From Chitinophaga sp. SYP-B3965 (GTDB taxonomy: Bacteria > Bacteroidota > Bacteroidia > Chitinophagales > Chitinophagaceae), in contig NZ_WJFD01000001.1 in the NCBI RefSeq assembly GCF_009647655.1, positions 1,984,001 through 2,048,000 of the forward strand: DNA of 64,000 nucleotides, given 5' to 3'. A model generated the notes under the pieces. The model did not search any database, was not told the origin of the DNA, and saw only the letters and a program-made list of their open reading frames with translations. Shown piece by piece: positions 9,276 through 17,186 of the stretch (positions within the stretch are counted from its first letter, which is position 1; the number at the start of each line of letters is the position of its first letter). The translations under genes were made by a program, and so were the position numbers.

Positions 9276-10406
9276 TTATTTAACGCCTTTCCACCATTCT
9301 TTAAAAACCTGAGAAGGGTTATTGAGATACACCACTTCCCCTATCATGGGCGTTGCCAGACGGTAAGGCTGAGATACAGAAAGCTCCGTAGCTTTTATCA
9401 ATGGTTCATCCCAGGCATGTTTGCCTAAAGTGTATTTTGAATGATGTACTGTAAGCAAATGTTTTGCTTTCAGTTCCAGTGTAGCCTGCCTTACTTCTTC
9501 CGGCAACAGATGAACAGATTGCCAAGCTTTATCATACTGCCCGTTCTCCATGATAGCCCAGTCGATAGGGCCGAATTTCTTACCTATCTCAGCAAATCTT
9601 CCATCATACCCGCCATCACCGCTGTAATATATTTTCAAACCGGGTGTTTGTATGAGATAAGACATCCATAATGTTTTACCACGCACAAAACCTCTGCCGG
9701 ATTCATGGTGGCTTGATTCGGTGTAGATCGTAAAACTACTGTCCACCTCAATCTTTTCATACCAGTCTCTTTCCATGATCTGCTCCGGTGCATAACCCCA
9801 ATGTTCAAAATGCGCTCCTACACCCAAACCGCAAACCACATGTTTTACTTTATCCTTTAATGCTACCACCGTTTCATAGTCCAGGTGATCGTAATGGTCG
9901 TGAGAGATGAACAGGTAATCTATGGGAGGCATATCAGCTGCGGTATAAACATTACTGCCCTTATAAGCTTTTACGGAACCTGGCAGCGGTGATCCTTTAC
10001 CGCTGAAAGAAGGGTCCACCAGCATCCTTTTCCCATCTGCCTGGATGAATACGGATGAATGGCCAAACCACACAGCTACATTACTGTCTATGGGTAGTTT
10101 TAAGAGGTCTGTTTTTACAGAAGGAAGGGAATCCTTCGGTTCACGCCTTGGGTATTCTTTAAAGAGCGTATTATAGATCTCTCCACTGATGCTGTATCCT
10201 GGTGTTATTGTTGGTTTTTCTACCAGGTTGTGGAACCGCCCTTTTTTATAATGCGGTGATCTTTCCAACCGCGCGAGCCTTTCACCTGAAGGGTTTGCAC
10301 CAAACTGTGGCTGGCGCATATAGAAAAAGACGGCCACTGCCAGTACGAGGATAAGCGAGAGCACAATGATCAGTGTCCGTTTAATTATTCTAAAAGCTCT
10401 TTTCAT
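9276..10406 (-). CDS. MBL-fold metallo-hydrolase (NAPE-PLD / UlaG-like)
   Basis: A 376-residue membrane-anchored hydrolase with an N-terminal transmembrane helix (about 8-30). The metal-binding motif is SHDHYDHLD (HxHxDH), preceded by WFGHSSVFIQADGKRMLVDPSF, the beta-lactamase-fold entry strand also seen in N-acyl-phosphatidylethanolamine phospholipase D-like proteins. Further ligands are likely in YYSGDGGYDG and VHHSKYTLGKHAWDEP. The long linker with RWxxGxNPSG-like sequence before the domain is typical of the NAPE-PLD-like group, so a phospholipid-type substrate is possible but not shown. It overlaps the upstream reductase gene by 4 bases and ends 6 bases before the AraC start, so the three are almost certainly cotranscribed. 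Confidence 0.88.
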   Translation of the reverse strand: MKRAFRIIKRTLIIVLSLILVLAVAVFFYMRQPQFGANPSGERLARLERSPHYKKGRFHNLVEKPTITPGYSISGEIYNTLFKEYPRREPKDSLPSVKTDLLKLPIDSNVAVWFGHSSVFIQADGKRMLVDPSFSGKGSPLPGSVKAYKGSNVYTAADMPPIDYLFISHDHYDHLDYETVVALKDKVKHVVCGLGVGAHFEHWGYAPEQIMERDWYEKIEVDSSFTIYTESSHHESGRGFVRGKTLWMSYLIQTPGLKIYYSGDGGYDGRFAEIGKKFGPIDWAIMENGQYDKAWQSVHLLPEEVRQATLELKAKHLLTVHHSKYTLGKHAWDEPLIKATELSVSQPYRLATPMIGEVVYLNNPSQVFKEWWKGVK

Positions 10407-11425
10407 GCATGTTTAAATTTTATGAGGCTCTCTGCCGTAGCCAGTATCGCTTCTTCGTTACTTCTGGGCTGCCAGCCTAAAAGCGTTTTTGCTTTTTCAT
10501 TACTGGCACTCCTGTAGCGGCCCAATTGCGGAACAATATTTTTTGCCACAGGGCTAAACAATGCCGCCACTCTCACCACCCAATCAGGCATCTTCTTAGT
10601 AGAGATCGTTTCATTGCCCAACCGGTCTTTTAATAACTGAGCTATCTCCGGCAGGGACATGATACCTCCCGCCAAAGCCAGGAACCGTTGTCCCTTTGCG
10701 GCAGGGTTGACCATGGCACGAATATGCAGGTCCGCCACATCACGTACATCCACAATGCCCAGTGTAATATCCGGAATTCTTTTCAGGGAGCCATCCAGTA
10801 CCTTTTTTAATAACTCAAAACCACTGGACAGATCCGGTCCCAGCGAAGGGCCAAAGATCCCCATCGGGTTGATGACAGATAATTCCAGCTTACCGCCTTC
10901 TTTGTGCATAAAATCCCAGGCAGCCCTTTCCGCCAATACTTTTGATTTGTTATAGGCAGAAAGCCCTTTTTCATTGGGGGCCGTCCAGCTTTCTTCTGTG
11001 ATAAGCCGGGTGGTATCCTTATGGCTATAACCAACTGCACCAAAATTGGATGTCATCACCACGCGTTTCACACGGGCATTCCTTGCCGCTTTCAGCACGC
11101 GTAAGGTTCCTTCCACTGCAGGAATGATCATTTCATTTTCGTGTTTGGGAATGGTTAAACCGATAGGTGAGGCAACATGTAAAACGTATTCGCAGTCTTC
11201 CATTGCTTTATCCCAGTTGGCATCTTTGGTGAGATCGGCTTCAATGAATGATAGCCCGTCCGTAGTTTCCATGCCGCCGTACCGGAGCATGTCCAATACC
11301 TCGTTTTCCCGGCTGAGGGAGCGAAGGGTGGTCCTTACCTGATATCCTTTTTGCAGGAGCTGCAAAATACAATGTATGCCCACAAATCCCGTTCCTCCGG
11401 TTACCAGTATTTTTTGATCTTTCAT
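10403..11425 (-). CDS. NAD(P)-dependent epimerase/dehydratase family reductase
   Basis: A 340-residue extended short-chain dehydrogenase similar to dihydroflavonol-4-reductase/cinnamoyl-CoA-reductase-like bacterial proteins. The NAD(P)-binding loop is VTGGTGFVGIHC near the N-terminus. The catalytic Tyr/Lys pair sits in the equivalent of YxxxK (LSAYNKSKVLAERAAWDF), followed by the family-typical VINPMGIFGPSLGPD. It is the first gene of the minus-strand reductase / MBL hydrolase / AraC operon, with a 4-base overlap into the hydrolase. Substrate unknown; members reduce small ketones or aldehydes, which would suit a detoxification role. Confidence 0.88.
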   Translation of the reverse strand: MKDQKILVTGGTGFVGIHCILQLLQKGYQVRTTLRSLSRENEVLDMLRYGGMETTDGLSFIEADLTKDANWDKAMEDCEYVLHVASPIGLTIPKHENEMIIPAVEGTLRVLKAARNARVKRVVMTSNFGAVGYSHKDTTRLITEESWTAPNEKGLSAYNKSKVLAERAAWDFMHKEGGKLELSVINPMGIFGPSLGPDLSSGFELLKKVLDGSLKRIPDITLGIVDVRDVADLHIRAMVNPAAKGQRFLALAGGIMSLPEIAQLLKDRLGNETISTKKMPDWVVRVAALFSPVAKNIVPQLGRYRSASNEKAKTLLGWQPRSNEEAILATAESLIKFKHA

Positions 11426-11497
11426 GCAGTAAAGATCCGCAGAAGAAGAACTGCCCGCTTTGTTGAAAGGGCATAGTTTACTTTGCTGAGAGGTCAG

Positions 11498-12580
11498 CTA
11501 AAACGCTCCCGGCATAGAGATCTCTTTCATAAATTCTTCCAGCTTCTGCAGCGACCGGGCATACCGTTGTTCCAGGTCTTTTTTCTTCCCAAAACGGAAG
11601 CGGAATTCCTGTATAACGTTCATCTTCTGATAATACTCTACCGTGAGCAAAGTAGTATCCGGCCCCTTTTTATCCATGATGTAATTAGTGATCTGCTGGT
11701 TGTCTTCATCCGATTCACTAAATATGATCCTTGATTCCGGGTGATAGGAAAAGCCACTGGCGTAGTACTTCAGTTCCTCTCCGTTCGTCAGCTCTCCCCG
11801 CAGTAAACTCCCCACGCCGGGAATAAGGTGGCTCACTTCTTTCACATTCACTACTCCTTCCAGCCAGTGCTCCCTGAACTCATAATGGACGATGGTGTAA
11901 AACACCTTTTTAATTTCTTCTTTAAATTCTTTCGACATAGTGAACACTTTCACTTTATCCTTTAGCTCCGTCCGCGGTATGGGATCATGCGGGATCTCAT
12001 TTTTAAGCTGCCCGAGCTGTGTATAATGAAAAGTGATCTCTCCTGCCTCTGTTTGCCGGGCGCTGGTATTCCATTCCATCCACTCCCTGTAATCACCAGG
12101 CTGCTGATCCCCCAGCATATTGGAAGTAACCAGCCAGTATTCATGCTGTTCAATATCGTTCTTCAGCAACTGGTGCGCTACGATCACATCCCTGCCTATC
12201 AGTTTCGAAAAGTTCTTTACATTATACTCCGTGAATTCGCCATAATGTGTGATCACTTTTAAAGAAAGCCCTACGGCTGAGATACACGCCTGGCACTGGC
12301 AGATCTTGCGGTGATCGTAATTGATCAGGTAACGGTGAAAGGCACAGAACATCTTCTCCACCTGCCTGTATACTGCAGCCAGATCAGCCGGTTCCCCAAA
12401 CTTGTAAAAGAGGATGGCATCTCCTTCGATCTCGGAGACCACCAGACCCAGTTCGTTGGCATTGATGAGTATTTCCAGCAGGTCCTTAATGATATAGCTA
12501 CTGTGTTCGATCTCAGCTTCATTAACGAATTTGGAAAAGCCACTTATGTCAGGAATAAAAAGCAGGCCCCTGTTTTCCAT
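11498..12580 (-). CDS. DUF2652 protein: class III nucleotidyl cyclase-like domain plus SRPBCC-like domain
   Basis: A 360-residue cytoplasmic protein. The N-terminal half has the layout of a class III adenylate/guanylate cyclase: IPDISGFSKFV carries the first metal Asp, and SEIEGDAILFYKFG carries the GD of the second. The purine-binding Lys expected before GD is Glu here. A CQCQAC cluster and LSLKVITHYGEF follow, as usual in DUF2652. The C-terminal half (about 215-340) reads like an SRPBCC/polyketide-cyclase fold (FREHWLEGVVNVKEVSHLIPG). The start is the ATG at 12580; a TTG at 12607 would add nine residues. It diverges from the LacI gene 90 bases away. Whether it makes a cyclic nucleotide is open. 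Confidence 0.75.
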   Translation of the reverse strand: MENRGLLFIPDISGFSKFVNEAEIEHSSYIIKDLLEILINANELGLVVSEIEGDAILFYKFGEPADLAAVYRQVEKMFCAFHRYLINYDHRKICQCQACISAVGLSLKVITHYGEFTEYNVKNFSKLIGRDVIVAHQLLKNDIEQHEYWLVTSNMLGDQQPGDYREWMEWNTSARQTEAGEITFHYTQLGQLKNEIPHDPIPRTELKDKVKVFTMSKEFKEEIKKVFYTIVHYEFREHWLEGVVNVKEVSHLIPGVGSLLRGELTNGEELKYYASGFSYHPESRIIFSESDEDNQQITNYIMDKKGPDTTLLTVEYYQKMNVIQEFRFRFGKKKDLEQRYARSLQKLEEFMKEISMPGAF

Positions 12581-12642
12581 CGTGCAAATAATTAGGTCTG
12601 CATGCAAGATAATTAATTATTTTTTCGCCCGAAATTTGTTTA

Positions 12643-12656
12643 CTTAAACGTTTAAG
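12643..12656. promoter_or_regulatory. LacI-family operator upstream of the lacI-type gene (site 1)
   Basis: A perfect 14-bp palindrome, CTTAAACGTTTAAG, ends 14 bases before the start codon of the LacI-family gene. The same sequence stands before the SusC gene at 27968-27981, and close variants precede the GH172 and GH116 genes. A central CG in a palindrome is typical of LacI-family operators. Its place at the gene's own start implies autoregulation. Confidence 0.8.
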
Positions 12657-12670
12657 CATATTTTTATTCC

Positions 12671-13681
12671 ATGAAGAAGAAGGTCTCCTTAAAAGATATT
12701 GCCCAGGAAGCCGGTGTATCCACTGCACTGGTATCTTATGTGCTCACCAACAAAGAGGAGAAAGCGAGAGTAGGCCAGGAAATGGCCAAAAAGATCCGCA
12801 AGATAGCCCGCAAGCTCAACTATCAGCCCAACCACATTGCCCGCAGCCTCAAAAGCGGCCGGTCGGACACCATTGGCCTGATCGTGGCGGACATCTCCAA
12901 CCCCTTCTTCGCCAATATTGCCCGCACCATTGAAGACGAAGCCAAACGGAATAACTATACCGTGATCTTCGGCAGCTCTGATGAGAACGTGGATAAATCC
13001 CGGGACCTGATCAATGTACTGCTGAACCGTCAGGTAGACGGGCTCATACTCATTCCCACAGAAGGTTCCGAACAGCAGATCAAAACCCTGCAGAACCAGA
13101 ACGTGCCCTTCGTGCTGATAGACCGGTATTTTCCGGATATCCCGGCCAGCCACATCAGTATCAACAATTACGAATCCGCTTATAATGCTGTTTCCCATCT
13201 CATCAAAATGGGCCGCCAGCAGATAGGTATGATCGCCTATAAAACAGCGTTGCATCATATCAGCGAACGCAAACGCGGGTATATGGAAGCATTAACAGAT
13301 CAGAAGAAGAGCCTGATGAAACTGGCCCGGTATTCCCACTTAAAAGAAGATATCAAACTGGCCATCGATCAGCTGCTCAACGCCCGCAAACCCGCCGATG
13401 CCCTTTTCTTTGCCACAAACAGCCTGGCCATCGAAGGTTTAAAATATATCAATGAACTGGGGATCCGCGTGCCGGAAGATCTGGCCGTGGTGAGCTTTGA
13501 TGAAAGTGAAGCGTTTGACCTCTTCTACTCCCCCGTTACCTATGTAAGGCAACCCATCCTCGAAATGGGTAAAGAAGCCGTGCGCGTATTACTCGAACAA
13601 ATTAAAGATGCAGATAAACCCGCAGAACTGATCTGCATTGATACCGAACTCGTGATCAGAAAATCCTCAGGAAAAAAATAA
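12671..13681 (+). CDS. LacI family transcriptional regulator
   Basis: A 336-residue regulator. The N-terminal HTH (about 5-25, VSLKDIAQEAGVSTALVSYVL) and hinge helix (about 50-65, NYQPNHIARSLKSG) precede a periplasmic-binding-protein-like sensor (IGLIVADISNPFFANIARTIEDEA to LVIRKSSG). It opens the plus-strand cluster that continues with the GH172 operon 42 bases later. Operator-like palindromes lie directly before this gene, the GH172 operon, the SusC gene at 27928 and the GH116 gene at 30561, so it is the best candidate regulator of the whole 12.6-30.6 kb locus. The inducer is inferred to be a pentose or a product of its oxidation. Only 14 bases separate operator and ATG and there is no Shine-Dalgarno, so the mRNA may have a very short leader. 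Confidence 0.95.
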   Translation: MKKKVSLKDIAQEAGVSTALVSYVLTNKEEKARVGQEMAKKIRKIARKLNYQPNHIARSLKSGRSDTIGLIVADISNPFFANIARTIEDEAKRNNYTVIFGSSDENVDKSRDLINVLLNRQVDGLILIPTEGSEQQIKTLQNQNVPFVLIDRYFPDIPASHISINNYESAYNAVSHLIKMGRQQIGMIAYKTALHHISERKRGYMEALTDQKKSLMKLARYSHLKEDIKLAIDQLLNARKPADALFFATNSLAIEGLKYINELGIRVPEDLAVVSFDESEAFDLFYSPVTYVRQPILEMGKEAVRVLLEQIKDADKPAELICIDTELVIRKSSGKK

Positions 13682-13690
13682 ACAACTATT

Positions 13691-13706
13691 GCTTAATCGT
13701 TAAAGC
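13691..13706. promoter_or_regulatory. LacI-family operator upstream of the GH172 catabolic operon (site 2)
   Basis: GCTTAATCGTTAAAGC is an imperfect 16-bp palindrome centred on CG and ends 17 bases before the GH172 start codon. It keeps the outer GCTT/AAGC and central CG of the operator at 30588-30603. This is the most divergent of the four sites. Confidence 0.65.
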
Positions 13707-13723
13707 ATTAACACACAAAACGT

Positions 13724-14860
13724 ATGAAAAAACTGTTCCTCCTCTCACTGGCTGTCTCCCTTAGCTGGACGGCCTTCTCGCAGCAAACCTTTAACGGGCT
13801 GGACATGAACCTCGGCAATCTCTCCCGCCTCTCCGATGCCAAAACCCGGTCTATCAGTCCGGAGAATATCACCGGCGAACCTGGTAAAGGCGGCATGGCC
13901 ACACTGGATCAAGGCAATGCAAAGAATGCAGCAAGAGACCTGGGGCAGGGTTGGAAAGTAAATCCATACATTCATATTGAAGCGGGGAAAACTGTTACCC
14001 TCGCAGAGATCACCGGCTCCGGCGCTATCCAGCATATCTGGATGACACCCACCGGCAACTGGCGCTATTCCATCCTCCGTTTTTACTGGGATGATGAAAC
14101 CACTCCTTCCGTTGAAGTACCTGTAGGTGATTTCTTCGGTATGGGATGGGGTGAATATGCACAAATGAATTCCCTCGCTGTTACCGTAAATCCCGGCAGT
14201 GCATTTAACTGCTATTGGTCCATGCCCTTTCGCAAGAAGTGTAAGATCACGATGGAGAACATCAATACAGAACGTATGACGCTCTACTACCAGGTAGATT
14301 ACACCCTCACACAGGTACCGGAAGATGCGGCTTATTTTCATGCACAGTTCCGCCGCAACAATCCTGTGAAAGGCGCAGAGTTCACCATGATAGATGGCAT
14401 CAAAGGGAAAGGCCAGTACGTGGGTACTTATGTAGCATGGGGTGTGAACAATAATGGCTGGTGGGGTGAAGGTGAAATAAAGTTCTTTATGGACGGAGAT
14501 AACAAATTCCCTACTATCTGCGGTACCGGTACAGAAGATTATTTCTGCGGTTCCTACAACTTTGACAACAAAGGAAAATACCAGGAATTCTCCACGCCCT
14601 ACGCAGGGTTACACCAGGTGATCCGCCCGGATGGCCTATACAAATCGCAGCAACGTTTTGGCCTGTACCGCTGGCATATCATGGACCCTGTGCGTTTTGA
14701 GAAAGAATTGAAAATAACTATCCAGGACCTTGGCTGGCGCAGTGGCGGGCGTTATCTTCCACAGCAATCAGATATCAGCAGCGTAGTGTTCTGGTATCAG
14801 CGCGAGCCGCATGCACCGTTTCCTAAATTACAGGCAAAAGACGAATTAGAAGTAAACTGA
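13724..14860 (+). CDS. GH172 (DUF2961) glycoside hydrolase, secreted
   Basis: A 378-residue protein with Sec signal peptide (MKKLFLLSLAVSLSWTAFSQ) and a DUF2961 domain, classified as GH172. Known members act on furanosides: exo-alpha-D-arabinofuranosidases and alpha-D-fructofuranosidase / difructose dianhydride I enzymes. Signature stretches are GPG-like EPGKGGMAT, GSGAIQHIWMTP, VEVPVGDFFGMGWGE, FNCYWSMPFRKKCKITMEN and the strongly conserved CGTGTEDYFCGSYNF, where the acidic residues would sit at the active site. It heads the operon of pentose-oxidation enzymes (aldehyde dehydrogenase starts 1 base after its stop), so release and catabolism of the sugar are coupled. Together with the GH116 under the same operator this points to D-arabinofuranosides; fructofuranosides remain an alternative. 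Confidence 0.9.
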   Translation: MKKLFLLSLAVSLSWTAFSQQTFNGLDMNLGNLSRLSDAKTRSISPENITGEPGKGGMATLDQGNAKNAARDLGQGWKVNPYIHIEAGKTVTLAEITGSGAIQHIWMTPTGNWRYSILRFYWDDETTPSVEVPVGDFFGMGWGEYAQMNSLAVTVNPGSAFNCYWSMPFRKKCKITMENINTERMTLYYQVDYTLTQVPEDAAYFHAQFRRNNPVKGAEFTMIDGIKGKGQYVGTYVAWGVNNNGWWGEGEIKFFMDGDNKFPTICGTGTEDYFCGSYNFDNKGKYQEFSTPYAGLHQVIRPDGLYKSQQRFGLYRWHIMDPVRFEKELKITIQDLGWRSGGRYLPQQSDISSVVFWYQREPHAPFPKLQAKDELEVN

Positions 14861-14861
14861 C

Positions 14862-16400
14862 ATGGAAACTATCGATCTGGCGGTAAAACAAGCCGCACAA
14901 GCTTTTACAACTTATAAAAAAATATCTCCCCGGCAACGCGCAGCCTTTTTACGCGCCATTGCAGAAGAGATCAATACATTGGGAGATGAATTGATCAACA
15001 CAGCCTCTGCAGAAAGCAACTTACCACTCCCCCGTTTGCAGGGAGAAAGAGATCGCACCACAGGGCAGCTACGGCTGTTCGCGGACCTGATCACTGAAGG
15101 TTCCTGGGTAAATGCACGCATTGACAAAGGCACACCGGATATACGGCAAATGCAGATCCCGCTTGGCGTGATCGGTATCTTTGGTGCCAGTAATTTCCCA
15201 TTGGCCTTCTCTGTAGCCGGTGGTGATACGGCTGCTGCACTTGCTGCAGGCAGTACTGTTGTATTCAAAGCACATCCTGCACATCCGCAGACTTCAGATC
15301 TTGTGGCAAATGCGATCCTCACCGCTGCTAAGAACACCGGTTTGCCGGAAGGTGTATTCTCTTTAATTCATGGTGCTACTATTGATACCGGCCAGCAGCT
15401 CGCCCTTCATCCGCAGTTGTCTGCCATCGCTTTTACAGGCTCATTCAGGGGCGGCAAGGCCCTCTATGATACAGCCACCCGCAGAGTTGTGCCCATTCCT
15501 GTTTATGCGGAAATGGGCAGCGTAAACCCGGTTTTCTTTCTGCCCCGTGTGCTGAAAGAAAAAGGAGAAGCATTAGCTGCACAGTTTCTGCAATCCCTTA
15601 CCATGGGCGTGGGTCAGTTCTGTACGAACCCGGGAGTGTTTTTGACGTTGAATGGAACTGATAAATCAGTTCCATTCAACGGACCATCTTCTTCTTATGA
15701 AGGAATGGAAAACAAACAGGCATCCGTTTCATCAAATGAAACAAACGCTTCCCCCTCATCAAACAGATCTGGAACAGATCTGTTCCTCCCCACCCTGCAA
15801 AAAGGAATCGCAGCAATGCCCACCGGACGCATGTTAACTCCCGGAATCCTGGAGGCTTACAACAGCGGCATCAACAGCCTGCGGCAGGCAGGCGCCCAAT
15901 TACTTGGAAAAGCGCCTGCCACCGCACACCAGGCATCTCCTGCCCTTTTACAGATCAGCGCCACACAGGCACTGGAAGACCCGGCCCTCTGCCATGAAGT
16001 GTTCGGGCCCTCTTCTTTGCACATCAGTGCCAACAGTAAAGAAGAATTATTCCAGCTCGCCAATGCCCTGGAAGGCCAGCTCACCGCCACTATCCACGGT
16101 ACGGAAGAAGACCTTCATGAGTACGCAGAACTGGTAGACATCCTCCGGGAAAAAGCCGGCAGGATCGTCATCAACGGTTTTCCTACAGGCGTAGCCGTTA
16201 ACCATGCCATGGTACACGGCGGCCCATGGCCTGCCACCACTCCCGCAGCAGGCACATCAGTTGGCTCATCTGCCATCTACCGCTTCTGCAGGCCCGTCTG
16301 CTACCAGGACTTCCCCGCATACCTTTTACCACCTGAGCTGCAGGACGAAAACCCACTCGGCATATGGCGCTTATTCAACGGAAACTTTTCTAAAACGTAA
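14862..16400 (+). CDS. alpha-ketoglutarate-semialdehyde (2,5-dioxovalerate) dehydrogenase with internal insertion
   Basis: A 512-residue NAD(P)-dependent aldehyde dehydrogenase oxidising 2,5-dioxopentanoate to 2-oxoglutarate, the last step of non-phosphorylative pentose (and related sugar acid) oxidation. Visible motifs: PLGVIGIFGASNFPLAFSVAG, GSTVVFKAHPAHPQTSDLV, AFTGSFRGGKAL, general base Glu217 in AEMGS and catalytic Cys254 in GQFCTNPG; the C-terminus GFPTGVAVNHAMVHGGPWPAT is typical of the KGSADH subgroup. Between LNG and TDLFL (about residues 264-303) there is a Ser/Asn-rich segment roughly 35 residues longer than I expect, encoded by a run of three perfect hairpins. The frame stays intact, so the enzyme may still be active. 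The start lies 1 base after the GH172 stop. Confidence 0.93.
   Translation: METIDLAVKQAAQAFTTYKKISPRQRAAFLRAIAEEINTLGDELINTASAESNLPLPRLQGERDRTTGQLRLFADLITEGSWVNARIDKGTPDIRQMQIPLGVIGIFGASNFPLAFSVAGGDTAAALAAGSTVVFKAHPAHPQTSDLVANAILTAAKNTGLPEGVFSLIHGATIDTGQQLALHPQLSAIAFTGSFRGGKALYDTATRRVVPIPVYAEMGSVNPVFFLPRVLKEKGEALAAQFLQSLTMGVGQFCTNPGVFLTLNGTDKSVPFNGPSSSYEGMENKQASVSSNETNASPSSNRSGTDLFLPTLQKGIAAMPTGRMLTPGILEAYNSGINSLRQAGAQLLGKAPATAHQASPALLQISATQALEDPALCHEVFGPSSLHISANSKEELFQLANALEGQLTATIHGTEEDLHEYAELVDILREKAGRIVINGFPTGVAVNHAMVHGGPWPATTPAAGTSVGSSAIYRFCRPVCYQDFPAYLLPPELQDENPLGIWRLFNGNFSKT
15647..15786 (+). repeat. palindrome-rich in-frame insertion inside the aldehyde dehydrogenase gene
   Basis: Three perfect inverted repeats follow one another: GTTGAATGGAACTGA (15647-15661) with its complement at 15666-15680, loop TAAA; GTTTCAT (15726-15732) with ATGAAAC (15736-15742); and the 16-bp palindrome GGAACAGATCTGTTCC (15771-15786). 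The outer two share TGGAAC[T/A]GAT as a near direct repeat about 118 bases apart. The stretch matches the extra Ser/Asn-rich segment of the protein. It looks like a small palindromic element that entered in frame. Confidence 0.7.
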
Positions 16401-16407
16401 ATTATTT

Positions 16408-17178
16408 ATGGACCTGGGATTAAAAGATAAGATCATCATAGTAACAGGTGGCGCCAAAGGAATTGGAGCAGCTATTTCAGCCGTACTCGCAGCAGAAGGC
16501 GCCTTCCCCGTGATCATCGGAAGGAACGAAGAAGACAATCTCCAACACCTGGCCCATATCGGCAAAGGCGGACAGATAACTGCTGAGCTAACAGGTCCCG
16601 AAGCCTGCAAAACCGCAGTAGAAGCTATCGTAAATCAATACGGAAGAATAGACGGCCTTGTGAACAATGCCGGCGTAAACGATGGCGTTGGCCTCGAATC
16701 CGGTTCTTACGAAGCATTTATGCAATCATTGCACCGCAACGTAGTGCACTATTATCTCATCGCACATCATGCGCTGCCTTACCTGAAAAAAAGCAAAGGC
16801 GCTATTGTGAACATCACCTCCAAAACCGCAGAAACCGGCCAGGGCAACACCTCCGGTTATGCAGCCGCCAACGGAGGCAGAAACGCACTCACCCGCGAAT
16901 GGGCGGTAGAATTACTCCCCTACAGCATCCGCGTAAATGCGATAGTGGTAGCAGAATCATGGACGCCCTTATACGAAAGCTGGATCAATACTTTTGAAGA
17001 TAAAGAAACCAAACTCGCCGGCATCGTAGCAGGCATACCACTGGAAAAAAGAATGACCACGCCGGAAGAGATCGCCAATATGGCAGCCTTCCTGTTATCG
17101 GAGAAGTCCAGCCACACCACCGGCCAGCTCATCCATGTGGACGGCGGTTATGTGCACCTGGACAGAGCTTTAAAATAG
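16408..17178 (+). CDS. SDR family oxidoreductase, L-fucose/D-arabinose dehydrogenase-like, YxxxN variant
   Basis: A 256-residue short-chain dehydrogenase, proposed to oxidise the free sugar (D-arabinose or L-fucose type) to the lactone at the start of the oxidative pathway. I use ATG 16408; the frame is open further upstream inside the dehydrogenase gene, but MDLGLKDKIIIVTGGAKGIG is the natural N-terminus. Cofactor loop TGGAKGIG, NNAG at about 86-89, Ser138 in ITSKT and Tyr151 are present. The position of the catalytic Lys (YxxxK) is Asn155 (codon at 16870-16872, AAC). A downstream DGGYVH is typical. It lies 7 bases after the dehydrogenase and 8 before the dehydratase. A later oxidation step, as in L-fucose routes, is the alternative. 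Confidence 0.85.
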   Translation: MDLGLKDKIIIVTGGAKGIGAAISAVLAAEGAFPVIIGRNEEDNLQHLAHIGKGGQITAELTGPEACKTAVEAIVNQYGRIDGLVNNAGVNDGVGLESGSYEAFMQSLHRNVVHYYLIAHHALPYLKKSKGAIVNITSKTAETGQGNTSGYAAANGGRNALTREWAVELLPYSIRVNAIVVAESWTPLYESWINTFEDKETKLAGIVAGIPLEKRMTTPEEIANMAAFLLSEKSSHTTGQLIHVDGGYVHLDRALK

Positions 17179-17186
17179 ATCACAAC

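Noticed and set aside
15647..15786. Insertion sequence
   Set aside because: There is no transposase or room for one; only short inverted repeats and a near direct repeat are present.
16204..16407. Upstream ATG giving the SDR 68 extra residues
   Set aside because: The extra stretch lies inside the aldehyde dehydrogenase gene in another frame and is low-complexity; MDLGLKDK is the natural SDR start.
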